In this document: one piece after another, positions 1 through 8,207 of the stretch
Numbering within the stretch: the stretch's first letter is position 1
Layout of the letters: each line of letters opens with the position of its first letter
NCBI RefSeq assembly: GCF_023702675.1
Contig: NZ_CP098478.1
Coordinates: 3,869,698 to 3,933,697, forward strand
From: Acinetobacter sp. C26M
GTDB taxonomy: Bacteria; Pseudomonadota; Gammaproteobacteria; Pseudomonadales; Moraxellaceae
Reading direction: 5' to 3'
Length of the DNA: 64,000 nt
Position numbers and translations under genes: made by a program
The notes under the pieces: generated by a model
The model's database searches: none
What the model was told of the DNA's origin: nothing
The model's input: only the letters and a program-made list of their open reading frames with translations

Positions 1-81
1 GCCGATGCTTTCTTTGCGCAGAAACTGATTCCGAAGCAGCTTGTGATCCAAGATGCCGTATTAAAGAACGATGTTAAATAA
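1..81 (+). CDS. C-terminal end of a sulfonate-type ABC substrate-binding protein (partial)
   Basis: The window opens inside a reading frame that ends at a TAA at 79-81. The visible 26 residues (ADAFFAQKLIPKQ and onward) resemble the last helix of SsuA-type periplasmic binding proteins, where a 'F..Q.LIP..' motif precedes the C-terminus. The next gene ends with a similar pattern ([11 protein letters not shown]), so this is probably a tandem paralogue. The start and most of the domain lie outside the window, so the assignment rests on this short match and on the neighbouring ssu genes. Confidence 0.6.
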   Translation, partial: ADAFFAQKLIPKQLVIQDAVLKNDVK

Positions 82-93
82 TTGAGGATCACC

Positions 94-1080
94 ATGAAGT
101 TGTTATCTAAAGTTTCTGTTTTGGGCCTACTGATCTCTACATTTTCACTGAGTGGTTGCCAGAAGCCAGAGCAAACGACGGAGAAAGCGGCTTCAGCAAC
201 TGAAAATACGGCTGTCAAAATCCTATCCATTGGCTTCCAGAAGTCCTCCCTCAATTTGTTAGTTGCCAAACAACAAAAGCTATTTGAGCAAGCATTTCCG
301 AATGCCAAAATTGAATGGCGAGAATTTCCAGCAGGTCCACAAATGCTTGAAGCACTTGCAGTGGGTGCTGTAGATTTCGGTTATGTCGGCAATACACCAC
401 CGATTTTTGCTCAGGCTGCGGCTAAACCGCTGAGCTATGTGGCATATGAAGTCGTTGCGCCAACAGGACAGGCTGTTTTGGTACATGGCAACGATAAAAT
501 AGACAGCCTTCAAGATTTAAAAGGCAAACGTATCGCAGTACAAAAAGGCTCCAGTGCTCATGAACTTTTGGCAAAAACCTTGCAGAAAGCGGGTCTATCT
601 TGGCAAGACATTCAACCAATCTGGTTACCTCCTGCCGATGCACGTGCAGCTTTTGACAAACAGGCCGTTGATGCATGGGCAATTTGGGAACCCTACTTAG
701 GGACAGCAGAACTGCAAGGTCATACCAAAACCTTGGTCGATGGCTCTGCTTTTCCGACCACTTATTCTTTTTATATTGGTAATCCTGATTTTATTAAAAA
801 TCATCCCGATTCAGCGCAGAAATTCATTAACAGCGTTAATAACGCAGATCAATGGATTGTACAACACCAAGATCAAGCCTTACAGATTTATGCACAAAGT
901 ACAGGTCTCAGTACCCCTGTAGCGAAGCAAGTACTTAACAAACGTCCTAAACCTTCACCTGTATATGCACTCAACAGTGAAGTGATTAAAAGCCAGCAAC
1001 AAATTGCCGACTTATTTAAACAAGAGCAGCTCATTCCTGCGCAAATCGATATTCAGCACAGTGTCTGGTCTGCCCAATAA
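94..1080 (+). CDS. ssuA: Aliphatic sulfonate ABC transporter substrate-binding lipoprotein (SsuA-like)
   Basis: A 328-residue binding protein that should capture alkanesulfonates in the periplasm and deliver them to the SsuBC permease. I chose ATG 94, preceded by GAGG at 85-88; the frame is open back to a TTG at 82 directly after the previous stop. The N-terminus is a lipoprotein signal with lipobox LSGC (Cys22), so it is probably membrane-tethered rather than free as in E. coli. The body shows the SsuA/TauA/NMT1 fold signatures: [19 protein letters not shown] near the first third, then [10 protein letters not shown] and [11 protein letters not shown]. It starts 12 bases after the previous binding-protein gene and 32 bases before ssuD. 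The exact sulfonate preference cannot be read from sequence. Confidence 0.88.
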   Translation: MKLLSKVSVLGLLISTFSLSGCQKPEQTTEKAASATENTAVKILSIGFQKSSLNLLVAKQQKLFEQAFPNAKIEWREFPAGPQMLEALAVGAVDFGYVGNTPPIFAQAAAKPLSYVAYEVVAPTGQAVLVHGNDKIDSLQDLKGKRIAVQKGSSAHELLAKTLQKAGLSWQDIQPIWLPPADARAAFDKQAVDAWAIWEPYLGTAELQGHTKTLVDGSAFPTTYSFYIGNPDFIKNHPDSAQKFINSVNNADQWIVQHQDQALQIYAQSTGLSTPVAKQVLNKRPKPSPVYALNSEVIKSQQQIADLFKQEQLIPAQIDIQHSVWSAQ

Positions 1081-1112
1081 ACATTGATTTCATTTTCATA
1101 AGGAACATCGAC

Positions 1113-2288
1113 ATGAATATTTTCTGGTTTATCCCCACTCATGGTGACAGTCGTTATTTAGGCACCAGCAAGGGTGCTCGTCAGGTCGATCATGCTTATA
1201 TGAAACAGATTGCAGTTGCCGTGGATAATTTGGGTTATGCAGGCGTACTCATTCCAACAGGACGCTCTTGTGAAGATCCTTGGATTACAGCAGCCAGTTT
1301 AATTGATGCAACGACCCAGCTTAAGTTCTTAGTCGCACTTCGTCCAGGGCTTACCACACCAGCACTTGCTGCACGTATGGCAGCAACTTTTGATCGTCTT
1401 TCTAATGGCCGTATCCTGCTCAACCTTGTCACTGGTGGCGATGAACAGGAATTAAAAGGTGATGGACTATATGAAGATCACAGTACCCGTTATCAAACGG
1501 CCTCTGAATATGTCAAAATTTGGCGCGAAATTCTCACTCGCTCACATACGGGTGAATCGTTTAGCTTTCACGGCGAACGTCTCAGTGTGGATGATGCCAA
1601 ACTGCTCTATCCACCCGTACAAAAACCTTATCCACCGCTTTGGTTCGGTGGCTCATCAGAAGCTGCAACCGAGCTTGCTGCTGAGCAGGTCGATACCTAT
1701 TTGACTTGGGGTGAACCTCCTGCTGCCGTGAAAGAAAAGATTGAATATTTACGTGCCAAAGCCGCAGCCAAAGGCCGTACCCTAAATTATGGCATTCGCT
1801 TACATGTGATTGTGCGCGAGACCAATGAACAGGCTTGGGCCGCTGCAGATGAGCTAATTCAATACCTAGATGATGCAACCATTGCCGCAGCACAGAAGAA
1901 ATTTGCACAAATGGATTCAGTGGGTCAGCAACGTATGGCTGCTTTACATGGCGGTCGTAAAGATCAACTTGAAGTATCACCGAACCTATGGGCGGGCATC
2001 GGCTTAGTCCGCGGTGGTGCAGGGACAGCTCTCGTGGGTGACCCAGAAACTGTTGCTGCACGAATTCAAGAATATGCGGATTTGGGCATTGATACCTTTA
2101 TTTTCTCAGGTTACCCACATTTGGAAGAGTCAATTCGCTTTGCCGAATTGGTGTTCCCTTTACTGCCACTCAAAACCCGTGAAAAACTGGCGCAACCACA
2201 TTTAACTGGACCTTTCGGAGAAATTATTGCCAATAACTATGTCCCTGAAACAAAGCAAGCTAAAACCTTGATCAAGGAGGATGCATGA
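1113..2288 (+). CDS. ssuD: FMNH2-dependent alkanesulfonate monooxygenase
   Basis: A 391-residue bacterial-luciferase-family flavin monooxygenase that cleaves the C-S bond of alkanesulfonates using FMNH2 and O2, releasing sulfite and an aldehyde for sulfur assimilation. It matches SsuD closely in length (E. coli about 381) and in sequence: [14 protein letters not shown] at the N-terminus, [24 protein letters not shown], and the C-terminal [20 protein letters not shown] at 1100-1104 precedes ATG 1113. The gene overlaps ssuC by four bases (ATGA), indicating translational coupling. Its flavin reductase partner (SsuE) is not in this operon; an FMN-reductase-like gene lies 13 kb away at 15200. Confidence 0.95.
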   Translation: MNIFWFIPTHGDSRYLGTSKGARQVDHAYMKQIAVAVDNLGYAGVLIPTGRSCEDPWITAASLIDATTQLKFLVALRPGLTTPALAARMAATFDRLSNGRILLNLVTGGDEQELKGDGLYEDHSTRYQTASEYVKIWREILTRSHTGESFSFHGERLSVDDAKLLYPPVQKPYPPLWFGGSSEAATELAAEQVDTYLTWGEPPAAVKEKIEYLRAKAAAKGRTLNYGIRLHVIVRETNEQAWAAADELIQYLDDATIAAAQKKFAQMDSVGQQRMAALHGGRKDQLEVSPNLWAGIGLVRGGAGTALVGDPETVAARIQEYADLGIDTFIFSGYPHLEESIRFAELVFPLLPLKTREKLAQPHLTGPFGEIIANNYVPETKQAKTLIKEDA

Positions 2289-3088
2289 GTGCAAAACCTT
2301 TTTTGAATGATGTTTCACGTGGAACAAAAAAAATAGGCAAAGGGCTGCTGCCTTGGCTATTTCCAATTCTGCTGATTCTGATCTGGCAAGCAGCTTCAAG
2401 CTCTGGCTTATTGCAAAGCAGAGTATTGCCAGCTCCAACTGCTGTCGTGAGTGCCTTCTGGCACTTACTCATCAGTGGTGAACTTTGGCAGCATGTCAAA
2501 GTCAGTGCTGGTCGCGCCTTACTCGGCTTATTGATTGGTGGTGGCTTAGGATTAGTTTTGGGACTATTAAATGGTTCATCCCGTATTGCCTCAACCTTGC
2601 TCGATACCACCTTGCAAATGATCCGTAACATCCCTGCACTAGCACTGATTCCACTGGTGATTTTATGGTTTGGGATTGATGAAACTGCCAAGTTATTTTT
2701 AGTGGCCGTCGGTGTGTTTTTTCCAATGTATATCAATACCTATCATGGTATCCGCTCGGTCGACCCACAATTGATTGAAATGGGAAAAAGTTACGGACTG
2801 AATCGTTGGCAGTTATATAGAGATATTATTTTACCCGGTGCAATGCCCTCAATTTTAGTTGGGCTACGTTTCTCTTTAGGTCTGGTTTGGGTATTGTTGA
2901 TCGTAGCAGAAACAATCTCTGCACAAGCGGGGATTGGCTATATGACCATGAATGCACGTGAGTTTTTGCAAACAGATATCGTTTTGGTGGGTATTTTACT
3001 GTATGCCTTGCTCGGAAAACTAGCAGATGTATTGGCTCAAGTGTTGGAACGTTATCTACTGCGTTGGCATGCAGGTTATCAAAAATAA
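2285..3088 (+). CDS. ssuC: Sulfonate ABC transporter permease
   Basis: A 267-residue inner-membrane permease with about six hydrophobic segments. The first starts near residue 20. The EAA loop that docks to the ATPase lies around residues 160-185 ([21 protein letters not shown]). The length and the closing segment typify SsuC/TauC permeases. The start overlaps the ssuD stop by four bases, and ssuB starts 13 bases downstream, so ssuA-D-C-B form one transcription unit. The first codons contain an exact parS-like palindrome (2311-2326, encoding DVSRGT), so this coding segment also carries a chromosome-partition signal. Confidence 0.93.
   Translation: MSAKPFLNDVSRGTKKIGKGLLPWLFPILLILIWQAASSSGLLQSRVLPAPTAVVSAFWHLLISGELWQHVKVSAGRALLGLLIGGGLGLVLGLLNGSSRIASTLLDTTLQMIRNIPALALIPLVILWFGIDETAKLFLVAVGVFFPMYINTYHGIRSVDPQLIEMGKSYGLNRWQLYRDIILPGAMPSILVGLRFSLGLVWVLLIVAETISAQAGIGYMTMNAREFLQTDIVLVGILLYALLGKLADVLAQVLERYLLRWHAGYQK
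2311..2326. other. parS-like centromere site inside ssuC
   Basis: TGTTTCACGTGGAACA matches the near-universal bacterial parS 16-mer (TGTTNCACGTGNAACA) at every defined position. It lies within codons 9-14 of ssuC. ParB would bind here and spread. Two further sites occur at 23663 and 57164, all within 62 kb of the dnaA-side origin, as expected for parS. Confidence 0.85.
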
Positions 3089-3101
3089 TAAGGACATCAA
3101 G

Positions 3102-3902
3102 ATGAGTAACTTAAATTTAAACTTCTACGATAACAACCTGATTCAGCCAGTTGCCGAACCAGAAGCCGTAACCACATCAGACAATGGCGCTCATATTCTG
3201 ATTGAGCAGCTGTATAAATTTTATGGTGAGGTCAAAGTCCTTGAAGACCTTGATCTGAATATCCAAGCGGGTGAATTTGTGGCGATTGTTGGCCGTAGTG
3301 GTTGTGGTAAAAGTACCCTGCTCCGTTTGATTGCCCAACTCGAAAAAGCCAGTTATGGCGAAATCAAATTCCAGTCTGCCCGCAATTTTCGTGAAGGGAT
3401 TACCAACGATGATATCCGTGTCATGTTTCAAGATCCACGTTTATTGCCTTGGAAAAGTGTTTTACACAATGTTCAGCTTGGTTTGCCTAAAAACCAGCAT
3501 CTGCTTGCAGAAGCGTTGCTGGAGAAAGTCGGTTTAAAAGACAAGGCGACACAATGGCCTGCTCAGCTTTCTGGCGGTCAACGCCAACGCGCAGCGCTTG
3601 CGCGGGCGCTTTCCCATACACCCCGTATTTTGTTGTTAGATGAACCGCTCGGTGCTTTAGATGCATTGACCCGTTTAGAAATGCAGAGCTTGATTGAACG
3701 GCTTTGGAAAGAGCAAGGCTTTACCGCGATTCTGGTCACACATGATGTCAGTGAAGCGGTGCAATTGGCTGATCGGATTATTCTTTTAGATCAAGGGCAT
3801 ATCGCCCATAGTTTTCAGGTGAATCTGCCACGTCCACGTAAAAAAAGTATTGCTTTCGCTCAACTTGAGCAACAAGTCCTCGATGCGGTTTTAGCCACCT
3901 AA
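3102..3902 (+). CDS. ssuB: Sulfonate ABC transporter ATP-binding protein
   Basis: A 266-residue ABC ATPase energising sulfonate import. I chose ATG 3102, preceded by AAGGA at 3090-3094; an upstream in-frame ATG at 3027 lies inside ssuC. Visible motifs: Walker [10 protein letters not shown] (residues 64-72), a Q-loop in [13 protein letters not shown], the signature [15 protein letters not shown], Walker [15 protein letters not shown] and the H-switch VTHDVSEAV. The 'PRLLPWK' segment is typical of the SsuB/TauB/NitD subfamily. The N-terminus carries about 30 extra residues before the core domain. It is the last gene of the ssu operon; no strong terminator hairpin was seen right after it. Confidence 0.93.
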   Translation: MSNLNLNFYDNNLIQPVAEPEAVTTSDNGAHILIEQLYKFYGEVKVLEDLDLNIQAGEFVAIVGRSGCGKSTLLRLIAQLEKASYGEIKFQSARNFREGITNDDIRVMFQDPRLLPWKSVLHNVQLGLPKNQHLLAEALLEKVGLKDKATQWPAQLSGGQRQRAALARALSHTPRILLLDEPLGALDALTRLEMQSLIERLWKEQGFTAILVTHDVSEAVQLADRIILLDQGHIAHSFQVNLPRPRKKSIAFAQLEQQVLDAVLAT

Positions 3903-4112
3903 AGCCGCTTGAGCAAGTATTGAAAAAACATAAAACTAAGCAAAAATTACCTGTCTGATTTAATCAATTGAAAATGAATTATTTACAAAATATGTATAAG
4001 CTTTTTTAGATTTCAATAATTATCAAATACATCCTCAACACTGGCCCAAAAAGTCTATTTTTTTCGATAAAAAAAATTTGTTATTGTGCACAAATCCGAC
4101 AATTTATCTTAC

Positions 4113-4127
4113 AATGTCAATGACATT
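4113..4127. promoter_or_regulatory. Palindrome upstream of the RutR-like gene, candidate operator
   Basis: AATGTCA-A-TGACATT is a perfect 15-base inverted repeat 20 bases before ATG 4147. A smaller palindrome, TTGTGCACAA, lies at 4084-4093. TetR-family regulators usually bind such palindromes next to their own gene, so autoregulation is plausible. If translation began at ATG 4114 instead, the repeat would be inside the coding region. Confidence 0.4.
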
Positions 4128-4146
4128 TTTTGAATCAAGCTCGCAG

Positions 4147-4758
4147 ATGGAACAGAAAAAAAGTACACAAAAGCGCAATCAACTGCTGAATGCTGCCCTA
4201 GATGTTTTTTCCGTCTATGGGTTTAGTGGTGCCAGTCTGGATGAGATTGCGCAACTGGCAAATATGCATAAATCGAATATTTTCTACTACTATGAAAATA
4301 AAGAGTCGCTTTATGTCGAAGTGCTCACCACGGTATTACAAAAGTGGCTTGCACCCTTGCAAACCCTAGAGTCTGAGCTTGAGCCTACTGAAGCCCTGAC
4401 CCACTATTTAATTCAAAAAATTGAAAGCTCTCGTGATCAACCTAAAGCATCACGTTTATTTGCTCTTGAGATTATTCAAGGTGCGCCGCATATTTTACCA
4501 ATCTTAAAAGGCCCTTTGAAAAAGCTATTTAAGCGCAAAACCAAGGTGATTCAAACTTGGCAAGAACAAGGTAAATTATCAGCAGAAATTGATCCTGAAT
4601 TGTTGATTCTCAATATTTGGGCGATCACCCAAAATTACGCTGATTTTTCGACACAAATGGAAATGGTCACAGGCAAAACTTTGCGTAACCGTAGCATGTT
4701 TCAACGCACGGTTGAGCATACTGTGCATATGATGTTATACGGCGTATTGCCACGCTAA
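4147..4758 (+). CDS. TetR-family transcriptional regulator, RutR subfamily
   Basis: A 203-residue regulator (226 if the frame is taken back to 4078). The helix-turn-helix spans about residues 15-55 (SGASLDEIAQLANMHKSNIFYYY). The C-terminal part strongly resembles E. coli RutR, the pyrimidine/purine-responsive regulator: ASRLFALEIIQGAP, IWAITQNYADF and EMVTGKTLRN are shared almost position by position. I place the start at ATG 4147, where similarity to RutR begins; ATGs at 4114 and 4120 overlap a palindrome. No rut pyrimidine-degradation genes are nearby, so the effector and targets may differ. Its position after ssuB suggests, but does not show, control of the sulfonate operon. Confidence 0.8.
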   Translation: MEQKKSTQKRNQLLNAALDVFSVYGFSGASLDEIAQLANMHKSNIFYYYENKESLYVEVLTTVLQKWLAPLQTLESELEPTEALTHYLIQKIESSRDQPKASRLFALEIIQGAPHILPILKGPLKKLFKRKTKVIQTWQEQGKLSAEIDPELLILNIWAITQNYADFSTQMEMVTGKTLRNRSMFQRTVEHTVHMMLYGVLPR

Positions 4759-4801
4759 ATTTTCTTCTAAAAGCCTTAATTTTAGCGATTGAAATACACG
4801 G

Positions 4802-4828
4802 AAAAGCGACTTTGTTGGTCGCTTTTTT
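4802..4828 (+). terminator. Rho-independent terminator of the RutR-like gene
   Basis: AAAAGCGAC and GTCGCTTTT pair around a seven-base TTTGTTG loop, and the 3' arm runs into a T-tract. It lies 43 bases after the stop codon. Confidence 0.85.
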
Positions 4829-5119
4829 CTTGCCAAATGGTTAAGGTGATTATTCAACTGAACTAATCAAAAATGTGGAACATTGATTAAGAAACATATG
4901 TGAAACGTGAAAAATCGTTGCAGTGCGTAGAACACAGAAACGGTTTTTCAATAAGATATTGATATTAAATACAAAATCCTAATAATTTCGTATAAGGTGT
5001 ATATATTAATTTTAGAAAATCTATAAAATCATTCAATTATATAAGTAATTAAACTAATTATTTGTTTCTTAGTATTTTTTTTATAAGATAGCTCTATAAA
5101 TTATATAAGTTGCTTATGT
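4829..5119. other. A+T-rich non-coding stretch at the left edge of the accessory island
   Basis: No gene, RNA or clear repeat was seen. From about 4960 the base composition becomes strongly A+T-rich, like the four genes that follow. The stretch must hold the promoter of the 5120 gene; no convincing -35/-10 pair stands out. No direct repeat matching the right edge (about 7980-8200) was found by eye. Confidence 0.5.
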
Positions 5120-6181
5120 ATGAATACACACACAAACGTATTAGCTATAGAAGATATGGACTCAATCGAAAATAACAAGAAATTTGTTACTCATGATTTA
5201 TGTATCTGCTTTTATGAATTAACTTTTAAATCAAAAAGACTACCAAAAGAGAAATTGGCAGGCCCTCCATCTACAAAGCCTTTAGTCCTTGATATATTCA
5301 ATGCTATTAAAGAATATTCTGATATAAAAAAAATTAAAGTCTTTACAGCTAAAGAACGTTATTCACATCATCTAGATCACATTCATATTTCTGATGATAA
5401 ATCTTATATTGAATGTGTTTTTGCTTGTTTAGATAAAGAAGCTGAGGATTTAAGAAAGTATAATGAATTAAAAGATGAAGAATCTGTTATTAACTTCAAT
5501 CAAAATGAAAGCCATATCAAACGAACTCATGTATTAATTCAATTAACAGAAGATAAGACAAAAGCAAACTTATTCTTTGAAGCAAATCGAGGGACGTCTT
5601 TAGGGGCAATTCGAGAATTGTTTAACTTTATTCTTGATACAATCCGTTTAAAAGCAACAAATCCTGAATTATTTGAAGAAATCTATGTAGGTAGTTTAGA
5701 TGAAATTATGAATTTCAGCATCGTTACATCTATTGATCCAGTAGAAGATAAAGATATCGTTGAAAGGATAAAAAGTGGTGATTTTTTAAGAGTTGAAATT
5801 ACAAAAACCAATGAGCTTAAATTTTATGAAGAGTTATCAAACTTATATGAATCTAAACAATCATTTGAGTTAAAACCATCTTTCAGCCAAAAAGAATCCT
5901 TAGCAAAATTCTCGGAAGGTTTAAAGAAATTTACTGATAAACATGTTTTAGGGAAAAAAACTCAAGAAAAAGTCAAGATCAGTCATAAATTAGTTTTTAG
6001 ACAAGGAGACCATGAAAGAAAAGTTGAGTTGGATATTCTAAATGAGTCTATTTCTACTATAGCTGTTAAAAAGCATTGGATTGATAACTTTGAGAGACAT
6101 TCCCTGCCAAAAGATATAAAGTTCGATTCAAATGTATTTGATACATTGAAGCGAATTAGTAAACAGAAAAATAGTTCATAA
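5120..6181 (+). CDS. Uncharacterised 353-residue soluble protein, first gene of a two-gene accessory operon
   Basis: I do not recognise the family with confidence. The protein is hydrophilic, rich in Lys/Glu/Asp, and lacks a signal peptide or membrane segment, so it is probably cytoplasmic. An N-terminal segment (HDLCICFYELTFKSKR) is followed by a mixed alpha/beta region with LIQLTEDKTKANLFFEA and NRGTSLGAIRELFNFILD around residues 140-180, then a charged C-terminal half. Codon use is strongly A/T-biased compared with the flanking housekeeping genes. The stop codon (TAA 6179-6181) overlaps AAGG, the probable ribosome-binding site of the next gene, so the two are translationally coupled. A soluble protein of this size paired with a multi-pass membrane protein recalls the layout of lambda RexA/RexB and Kiwa KwaB/KwaA; that is analogy only. 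Confidence 0.75.
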   Translation: MNTHTNVLAIEDMDSIENNKKFVTHDLCICFYELTFKSKRLPKEKLAGPPSTKPLVLDIFNAIKEYSDIKKIKVFTAKERYSHHLDHIHISDDKSYIECVFACLDKEAEDLRKYNELKDEESVINFNQNESHIKRTHVLIQLTEDKTKANLFFEANRGTSLGAIRELFNFILDTIRLKATNPELFEEIYVGSLDEIMNFSIVTSIDPVEDKDIVERIKSGDFLRVEITKTNELKFYEELSNLYESKQSFELKPSFSQKESLAKFSEGLKKFTDKHVLGKKTQEKVKISHKLVFRQGDHERKVELDILNESISTIAVKKHWIDNFERHSLPKDIKFDSNVFDTLKRISKQKNSS

Positions 6182-6192
6182 GGTCAAACTCT

Positions 6193-6804
6193 GTGGACGA
6201 ACTCAAGGAATTACCTTTCAAGTATTTAAAAATTAGATGGCATAATGGAGATAATCAACCTTTCTATGGCTTCAAAAAAGACATTGATTGGATTTGGCCT
6301 ATAAAGTTCGCCACTTACGCTACTCTCATTCATGCTATTTTTTTAATACTCGGTGCTACTCCATTTTTTCTAAACGAAAAATTCAGCATCATCATTAGTA
6401 GCTTACAAATTTTGCCAGGATTCTATATAGCCTCACTGGCTGCTTTAGGGGCTCTACAAAAAACAAATTTTTTGGATTGTTCATCAGATACAGCGGGTGA
6501 TAAAGATAAAGATATCCCTCCAGGGGGGCCCATAGCAAAGATTGCTGGAAATTGGCGTAATATGAGTAGGCGAAGATTTTTAGCAAATGCCTTAACACAT
6601 ATTTCTTTATTATGTTTTCTTGCAATCTTTTTTATATTTTTAATTCAATATCTATATGCAAGTAATATTTTATTAGTTACATCAGTTTTTTACTACATAG
6701 GTATATTGATTGTTGGATGGATAATAATTTTTTTAATATCTCAAATGTTAACTATAACATTGATGATTTTATATTATTTAGGAGATAGAGCTTACAGAAA
6801 ATGA
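6193..6804 (+). CDS. Uncharacterised multi-pass membrane protein, partner of the 353-residue protein
   Basis: A 203-residue protein starting at GTG 6193, nine bases after AAGG at 6180-6183. About four or five membrane segments are visible: residues 33-57, 62-85, 133-155 and 160-197 (the last long enough for two). A basic, probably cytoplasmic loop at residues 86-130 carries DKDKDIPPGGP and SRRRFLAN. There is no recognisable enzyme motif. Low G+C and tight coupling to the upstream gene mark the two as one functional unit. A membrane effector paired with a cytoplasmic sensor is a common layout for abortive-infection systems; this is inference from gene order and topology, not homology. Confidence 0.75.
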   Translation: MDELKELPFKYLKIRWHNGDNQPFYGFKKDIDWIWPIKFATYATLIHAIFLILGATPFFLNEKFSIIISSLQILPGFYIASLAALGALQKTNFLDCSSDTAGDKDKDIPPGGPIAKIAGNWRNMSRRRFLANALTHISLLCFLAIFFIFLIQYLYASNILLVTSVFYYIGILIVGWIIIFLISQMLTITLMILYYLGDRAYRK

Positions 6805-6821
6805 AATTATCAATATTTGTT

Positions 6822-6849
6822 CAACCTAGTTTTATAAAAAACTAGGTTG
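6822..6849. terminator. Shared bidirectional terminator between two convergent island operons
   Basis: A perfect 12-base-pair stem, CAACCTAGTTTT (6822-6833) with AAAACTAGGTTG (6838-6849), around a four-base loop. It ends both the plus-strand pair (stop 6804) and the minus-strand pair; the minus-strand stop codon (6832-6834) lies inside the stem. Sharing one hairpin suggests the two operons have been stably arranged together. Confidence 0.8.
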
Positions 6850-7392
6850 TATTTCACTGTTCTTAATTAACTCAATTGATTGAAATATATTAATTTTTTT
6901 ATCAGCATTCTTCAGGGATAATTCTGACATTTTCTGAGTAATTAGTAAAAACTCATCAACATTATAAACACGTTGGAATTTCTTTTCCTGCTGAAGAAAA
7001 ACTGTAACCTTTTTCTTTTGTTTAATAAGCTCAATAATATTTTTTAATGTTCCTGTACTCTTTTTATCCCAAAGCATGACACCAATATCAGCGTCATTTG
7101 CTAAAGCTAGATCCTTAGCAGTGAAGAAATCCCTTGTACCAAATCTATATTTTGTAACTACTGATTTTGTAGGCCAATTACCTAAATTATTTCTGACTGT
7201 AGTGCCACTATGATAAACAGTAACCTTATTATACCCTTGAATATTAAGATATTTTTGTACAGCTTTATCAATTCCATCAGCATCCCCAAGGATAATTTCA
7301 TATCCTTGGTTCATCATCTTATCAATACGTTTAGTTACGGATTCATCTAGTTTTTTAATACTAATAGAACCCGCAATAAAAATTTTTTCCAC
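6832..7392 (-). CDS. SLOG-like (DprA/YspA-type Rossmannoid) nucleotide-binding protein
   Basis: A protein of about 186 residues. The frame opens at TTG 7404 inside the upstream gene, but I prefer GTG 7392, which follows the PRTase stop by two bases and has GGAAA just upstream. The N-terminus reads KIFIAGSISI, followed by a helix and ILGDADGIDKAVQKYL (residues 34-49). This G-(D/G)-A-x-G-x-D pattern is the phosphate-binding signature of SLOG-superfamily proteins (YpsA, DprA, LOG). A second Rossmann element, ALANDADIGVMLWDKKSTGTLKNI, sits near residues 95-118. SLOG proteins bind or cleave nucleotide derivatives and often act as sensors or enzymes in conflict systems. The final 50 residues are lysine-rich with no known motif. 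No exact match to a named subfamily can be claimed. Confidence 0.7.
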   Translation of the reverse strand: MEKIFIAGSISIKKLDESVTKRIDKMMNQGYEIILGDADGIDKAVQKYLNIQGYNKVTVYHSGTTVRNNLGNWPTKSVVTKYRFGTRDFFTAKDLALANDADIGVMLWDKKSTGTLKNIIELIKQKKKVTVFLQQEKKFQRVYNVDEFLLITQKMSELSLKNADKKINIFQSIELIKNSEIQPSFL

Positions 7393-7394
7393 TG

Positions 7395-7973
7395 TTATTT
7401 CCAAGTTAATGCTGCTGTATAGATATCTTTAACTTTAGAATATGAGCTTAACACTTTACAAGCAGACTCCATAGTAGCCCCTGTATCAAATAGGTCATCT
7501 ATAAGAAGAACATTCCAAGGTCCATCATTCCTAATGCCATCATAAAGAGAAAAGCTATTAGCTAATACTGACTCTTTCTCTTCTCTTGTTTGTAAATCTT
7601 TAAGAGACGTTCCATTTTTTGTCTTATGTAAAATATTATTAAACACAGGTATATTTAAAGCTTGTCCAAGTCCTTCAGCTAAACCATACACTGGCTGACG
7701 ATCACGATTATTAGATGCAGGCATAGGAACAATGAATCCTATCTTTTCACTAAAGTTTTGAGTTATTGCTGAAGATAGAGCCTCAACTAAAGTAGGAATT
7801 TGGTCCCAATCATTTCTATATTTTAATAAAAATAATGCTTGGCCTATGTCTGATCTTTTAGTGTCGAACATAGGACGACCATACTCATTTTCACCAAGGT
7901 ATTCACTCTTTAGAACATGTTTATCTAAAACTATTCCTTTTTTCCAAGGACCATTAATTCCCTTAATATTCAT
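7395..7973 (-). CDS. ComF-like phosphoribosyltransferase
   Basis: A 192-residue PRTase-fold protein. The PRPP-binding signature is clear near residues 155-167 (VLLIDDLFDTGAT). Other ComF-like elements: FLLKYRNDW, which resembles the 'KYRGD' segment of ComF; FIVPMPASNNRDR; and GLAEGLGQALNIPV followed by KTKNGTSLKDLQTREE. It lacks the zinc ribbon that starts canonical ComF, so it is not the competence gene. It forms an operon with the SLOG-like gene (stop and next start almost touching). PRTase plus SLOG suggests synthesis and sensing or cleavage of a nucleotide-like molecule, as proposed for several bacterial conflict systems; that is inference. Codon use is A/T-rich like the rest of the island. 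Confidence 0.8.
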   Translation of the reverse strand: MNIKGINGPWKKGIVLDKHVLKSEYLGENEYGRPMFDTKRSDIGQALFLLKYRNDWDQIPTLVEALSSAITQNFSEKIGFIVPMPASNNRDRQPVYGLAEGLGQALNIPVFNNILHKTKNGTSLKDLQTREEKESVLANSFSLYDGIRNDGPWNVLLIDDLFDTGATMESACKVLSSYSKVKDIYTAALTWK

Positions 7974-8207
7974 ATTACGATTAATCTCTAATTAAATTTT
8001 GATTGATAATTTTTTAAATAGATTAAAAACAAAAACTTACTGGGAATAATTTAACATAAAATCTCTTATGAGAACTCCAAACACGATAGAATTTTCCACC
8101 TATTTTACATAATGATCGTTACACGAATTAAATAAAAATTTAATTTCAATAACTTAATAAATAAAGTTTAGCAGTACACAACACTCTCCTACATTAAATC
8201 CTTGCAC

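Noticed and set aside
3027..3101. Earlier start for ssuB at ATG 3027
   Set aside because: It lies wholly in ssuC; the ATG at 3102 has a ribosome-binding site and matches SsuB proteins.
4829..8207. Prophage or insertion sequence as origin of the accessory island
   Set aside because: No integrase, transposase, terminal repeat or tRNA target was seen at either edge.
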